This document shows positions 61,598 through 64,000 of a stretch of DNA of 64,000 nt, piece by piece. The notes below the pieces were generated by a model. That model searched no databases. It was not told the DNA's origin and saw only the letters and a list, made by a program, of their open reading frames with translations. Both the position numbers and the translations under genes were made by a program. The stretch's first letter is position 1. Every line of letters begins with the position of its first letter. Source of the DNA: JAVBLW01 sp031553215 (GTDB lineage: Bacteria > Bacillota_I > Bacilli_A > Acholeplasmatales > Anaeroplasmataceae); the NCBI GenBank assembly GCA_031553215.1, contig JAVBLW010000006.1, forward strand, positions 186,001 to 250,000, in the 5' to 3' direction.

Positions 61598-62422
61598 TTA
61601 AATGTCAAAATGAATTTTTTGACAATTTGGGCAGTAATATGTGCCCCTTCCGTTAATTTTTGTTTTTAATATTTTTGTACCACAAATAGTACATTCACAG
61701 TTTTCTTTAGTATGAACCTTTAGAAAGTCTTGATAATTTCCTTTTACTCCTAAACTTGAAGTATAACTTCTTATCGTAGTTCCTCCATAATTTATAGCCA
61801 TACTTAATATTTCTTTACTATTTAAAACTATTTCTTCACATTCTAATAAAGTGATATTTGATCCTAATTCATTAGGATTTATTTTTGATTTAAATAAAAC
61901 TTCATCTACATAAATATTCCCTAGACCACTCATAATTGATTGGTCTAATAATAATGTCTTAATTGGTATTTTCTTTCTAGTTTTTTTATATAAATCATTA
62001 TACTTAAATTCAAATGGTTCCATACCAATATCCAATAATGGTTTAGTAGTATATAATTCTTCTTCATTCTTAAGTATCATAATTCCAAATTTTCTAGTAT
62101 CGTGATATCTTAATGTCATATTATTAGATAAGTAAAATATTACATGTTCGTGTTTTAATATTGGATCACTAACACTCTTAATAAAGTACTTACCTTCCAT
62201 CCTAAGATGACTAACTAGATATATATCATCTAATTTAAATATTAATGCTTTACCAAGTCTTTTTATATCAGTAAATTTTTTATTTATAATACTATCTTTG
62301 AAATAATTAATATCATTTTGAATCATCTTTTCATAATTAACTACAACATCAACAATTTTTAGATCTAGAAGAACACCTTTTAAAGTGTTCTTAACTGTTT
62401 CTACCTCAGGAAGTTCTGGCAT
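61598..62422 (-). CDS. mutM: Formamidopyrimidine-DNA glycosylase
   Basis: The 274-residue protein starts PELPEVET (after Met), placing the catalytic Pro2 and Glu3. The H2TH motif (LLDQSIMSGLGNIYVDEVLF, about 157-176) and the C-terminal zinc finger (C-x2-C ... CPNC, about 242-265) complete it. It removes 8-oxoguanine and related lesions and cuts the abasic strand. The order polA-nitroreductase-mutM-coaE is a variant of the usual polA-mutM-coaE. Confidence 0.96.
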   Translation of the reverse strand: MPELPEVETVKNTLKGVLLDLKIVDVVVNYEKMIQNDINYFKDSIINKKFTDIKRLGKALIFKLDDIYLVSHLRMEGKYFIKSVSDPILKHEHVIFYLSNNMTLRYHDTRKFGIMILKNEEELYTTKPLLDIGMEPFEFKYNDLYKKTRKKIPIKTLLLDQSIMSGLGNIYVDEVLFKSKINPNELGSNITLLECEEIVLNSKEILSMAINYGGTTIRSYTSSLGVKGNYQDFLKVHTKENCECTICGTKILKTKINGRGTYYCPNCQKIHFDI

Positions 62423-62424
62423 AA

Positions 62425-62934
62425 TTAAAACCTATTATAGAAGATTTTATCTTCATCAAATTTATCTATTTCCTTAAATACATCTAAATTTTCAGGATAT
62501 CCAATTGCTAGTAAGGAATAAACAAATAAATGAGATGGAACATTTAATATTTTATTTAAAGATTCCATTCTTTCTTCAATGGGATATACACCTAACCAGC
62601 ATGTTCCTAAATCTTTACTTCTTGCATAAGTCATCATATTCATTTGTGCAGCACTTAAATCGGTAGGCTGCATTTCAGGATTAATTAATCCTTCATATTG
62701 ACCTAATATACCTATTATTGTATTACAGTTTTTTACAATCATAGAACCTTTTGAAACATGTGATATTTGTTCTATTATATCTAGATCATCAATAATAATA
62801 AAATTCTTTGTTTGTTGGTTTCTAGCACTAGGAGCCGCAAAGGCAGCTCTTATTACATCTTTTAATTCTTCTCTAGTTAGTTTCTTTGTTAGATCATATT
62901 TTCTAACACTACGTCTTGTAAATATCTCTTTCAT
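62425..62934 (-). CDS. Nitroreductase-family protein
   Basis: Start at ATG 62934, which overlaps the polA stop in TAATG (GAGGTGAAATA upstream). The 169-residue protein shows the family core MKEIFTRRSVRKYDLTKKLT, AAPSARNQQTKNFIIID and AAQMNMMTYARSKDLGTCWL, which bind FMN. It likely transfers electrons from NAD(P)H to an unknown quinone- or nitro-like acceptor. It is translationally coupled to polA. Confidence 0.87.
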   Translation of the reverse strand: MKEIFTRRSVRKYDLTKKLTREELKDVIRAAFAAPSARNQQTKNFIIIDDLDIIEQISHVSKGSMIVKNCNTIIGILGQYEGLINPEMQPTDLSAAQMNMMTYARSKDLGTCWLGVYPIEERMESLNKILNVPSHLFVYSLLAIGYPENLDVFKEIDKFDEDKIFYNRF

Positions 62935-64000
62935 TATTTCACCTCGTACCAATTATTTCCAAATGAATATTCCACCATTAATGGAACATCTAATTTAACA
63001 CAATTTTGCATTAAATCAATTACTAATTCCTGTACTATTTCTTCTTCTCCCTTATATACTTCTAGTATTAACTCATCGTGTACTTGAAGCAATAAGTGGC
63101 TCTTAAGTTTCTTTTCTTCTAACGCTTCATCAATCTTAATCATGGCAATTTTTATAATATCAGCTGCACTACCTTGAATTGGAGCATTCATGGCTGTTCT
63201 TTTAGCAAATTCCCTTAATTGATACATTGGAGAATTAATATCAGGAATTAATCTGATTCTATTTTTAATTGTTTTAACATATTGATTCTCTTTTGCATAT
63301 TCAATCGTTTCATCCATAAAATCTTTTATTTCTGGATAAACTTCATAATATCGCTTTATATAATTAGATGCTTCAACATTAGTAATCCCTACATCACTTG
63401 CAAGTCCAAAGGCACTTATTCCGTAAATTATTCCAAAGTTTACAGCCTTAGCTTTTCTTCTATCTAATGGAGTAATATATTCCTTATTAAATATTTCTTG
63501 CGCGGTTTTAGTATGAATATCTTCATTATTATTAAACGCATCAATTAGTTTACTAACACCAGCCATATGGGCCAATACTCTTAATTCAATTTGTGAGTAG
63601 TCGGCTGAAAAGAAACTATATCCTTCTTCTGGTATAAATATTTTTCTAATATTTTTACCTTCATTTGTTTTAATAGGGATATTTTGCAAATTAGGTTCAA
63701 TACTTGATAATCTACCTGTTTGAGTAAGAGCTTGTTCATAGATGGTATGAACTTTATTATCTTCAAATAATGATTCTCTTATTCCTTCGATATATGTAGA
63801 ATACAGTTTTGTTAATTGTCTATAATCAATAATAAATCTAATAATATCATGTTTATCAATTAGTTGTTCTAAAACTTCTATATTAGTAGAGTAACCTGTT
63901 TTTGTTTTCTTTGAGCTATCTAACTGTAGCTTTTCAAATAATATTACCCCTAATTGCTTTGGAGAAGATATATTAAATTCTTCACCAGCCAAATAATAGA
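62934..64000 (-). CDS. polA: DNA polymerase I, C-terminal part (5' end outside window)
   Basis: The reading frame is open to the right edge of the window (YYLAGEEFNISSPKQLGVIL) and ends at TAA 62934-62936; about 354 residues are visible. They form the polymerase domain: motif A FSADYSQIELRVLAHMA, O helix RRKAKAVNFGIIYGISAFGL and motif C LLLQVHDELILEV. The 5' nuclease and exonuclease-like domains should lie beyond the window. It fills gaps in repair and removes RNA primers. Confidence 0.97.
   Translation of the reverse strand, partial: YYLAGEEFNISSPKQLGVILFEKLQLDSSKKTKTGYSTNIEVLEQLIDKHDIIRFIIDYRQLTKLYSTYIEGIRESLFEDNKVHTIYEQALTQTGRLSSIEPNLQNIPIKTNEGKNIRKIFIPEEGYSFFSADYSQIELRVLAHMAGVSKLIDAFNNNEDIHTKTAQEIFNKEYITPLDRRKAKAVNFGIIYGISAFGLASDVGITNVEASNYIKRYYEVYPEIKDFMDETIEYAKENQYVKTIKNRIRLIPDINSPMYQLREFAKRTAMNAPIQGSAADIIKIAMIKIDEALEEKKLKSHLLLQVHDELILEVYKGEEEIVQELVIDLMQNCVKLDVPLMVEYSFGNNWYEVK

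Overview
The window is about 28-30% G+C by eye and most likely comes from the chromosome of a Bacillota bacterium of the Bacilli/Erysipelotrichia type. It carries T-box-controlled tyrS and thrS, the DnaB-DnaI helicase-loading pair, a CcpA-like regulator, and the run eno-secG-rnr-smpB-ssrA. MurC, T-box RNAs and a lipoprotein alkaline phosphatase suggest a walled, Gram-positive-type cell. TGA is a stop (for example at the rnr/smpB and padR/DUF1700 ATGA overlaps), so the Mycoplasma code does not apply. Almost every gene is on the minus strand. Both ends are cut genes: an Xre regulator on the left and polA on the right.

From 0.8 to 23.3 kb lies a defence/accessory island that ends at ssrA (tmRNA). 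In order it holds: a type II restriction-modification operon headed by an AlkA-like DNA glycosylase; a small plus-strand gene with its own promoter and terminator; a secreted papain-like protein; an AbiF/AbiD-type HEPN gene bracketed by two copies of a short RNA element; two unknown genes; a metallophosphoesterase; a type I R-M operon with an embedded KAP-like P-loop NTPase and two small membrane proteins; and a BcgI-like R-M pair. Diverged copies of one intergenic repeat separate the last three modules, and the copy beside ssrA is one of them. This suggests modules added stepwise next to ssrA. Gene fragments, including the first 36 codons of an RNase III-like gene, add to the picture of turnover.

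From 23.5 to 28.2 kb is core RNA-quality-control and housekeeping: ssrA, smpB, rnr, secG, eno. From 28.3 to 35.9 kb are membrane proteins, an ABC-2 transporter, a PadR-DUF1700-DUF4097 operon with palindromic operators, and a large unknown protein. From 36 to 46 kb are tyrS with its T-box, a CcpA-like regulator, murC, a phosphodiesterase, a SWIM/SNF2 helicase, an ArsB-like permease and a membrane-bound Xre protein. From 46.3 to 55 kb are a YibE/F protein, alkaline phosphatase with a candidate Pho box, a cell-surface beta-propeller with InlB-type repeats, a LytS-type kinase with its response regulator, and an Xre protein with a glycine-rich repeat tail. The last part is conserved housekeeping: HAD phosphatase, mscL, thrS with T-box, dnaI, dnaB, coaE, mutM, nitroreductase and polA.

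The most interesting candidate is the AbiF-like gene with its RNA elements (6.6-7.83 kb). The upstream copy has a textbook promoter, a 49-base conserved core and a perfect intrinsic terminator, ahead of a HEPN protein with an intact R-x4-H motif. A diverged copy with a different terminator stem follows the gene. This looks like an RNA-paired toxin/abortive-infection module.
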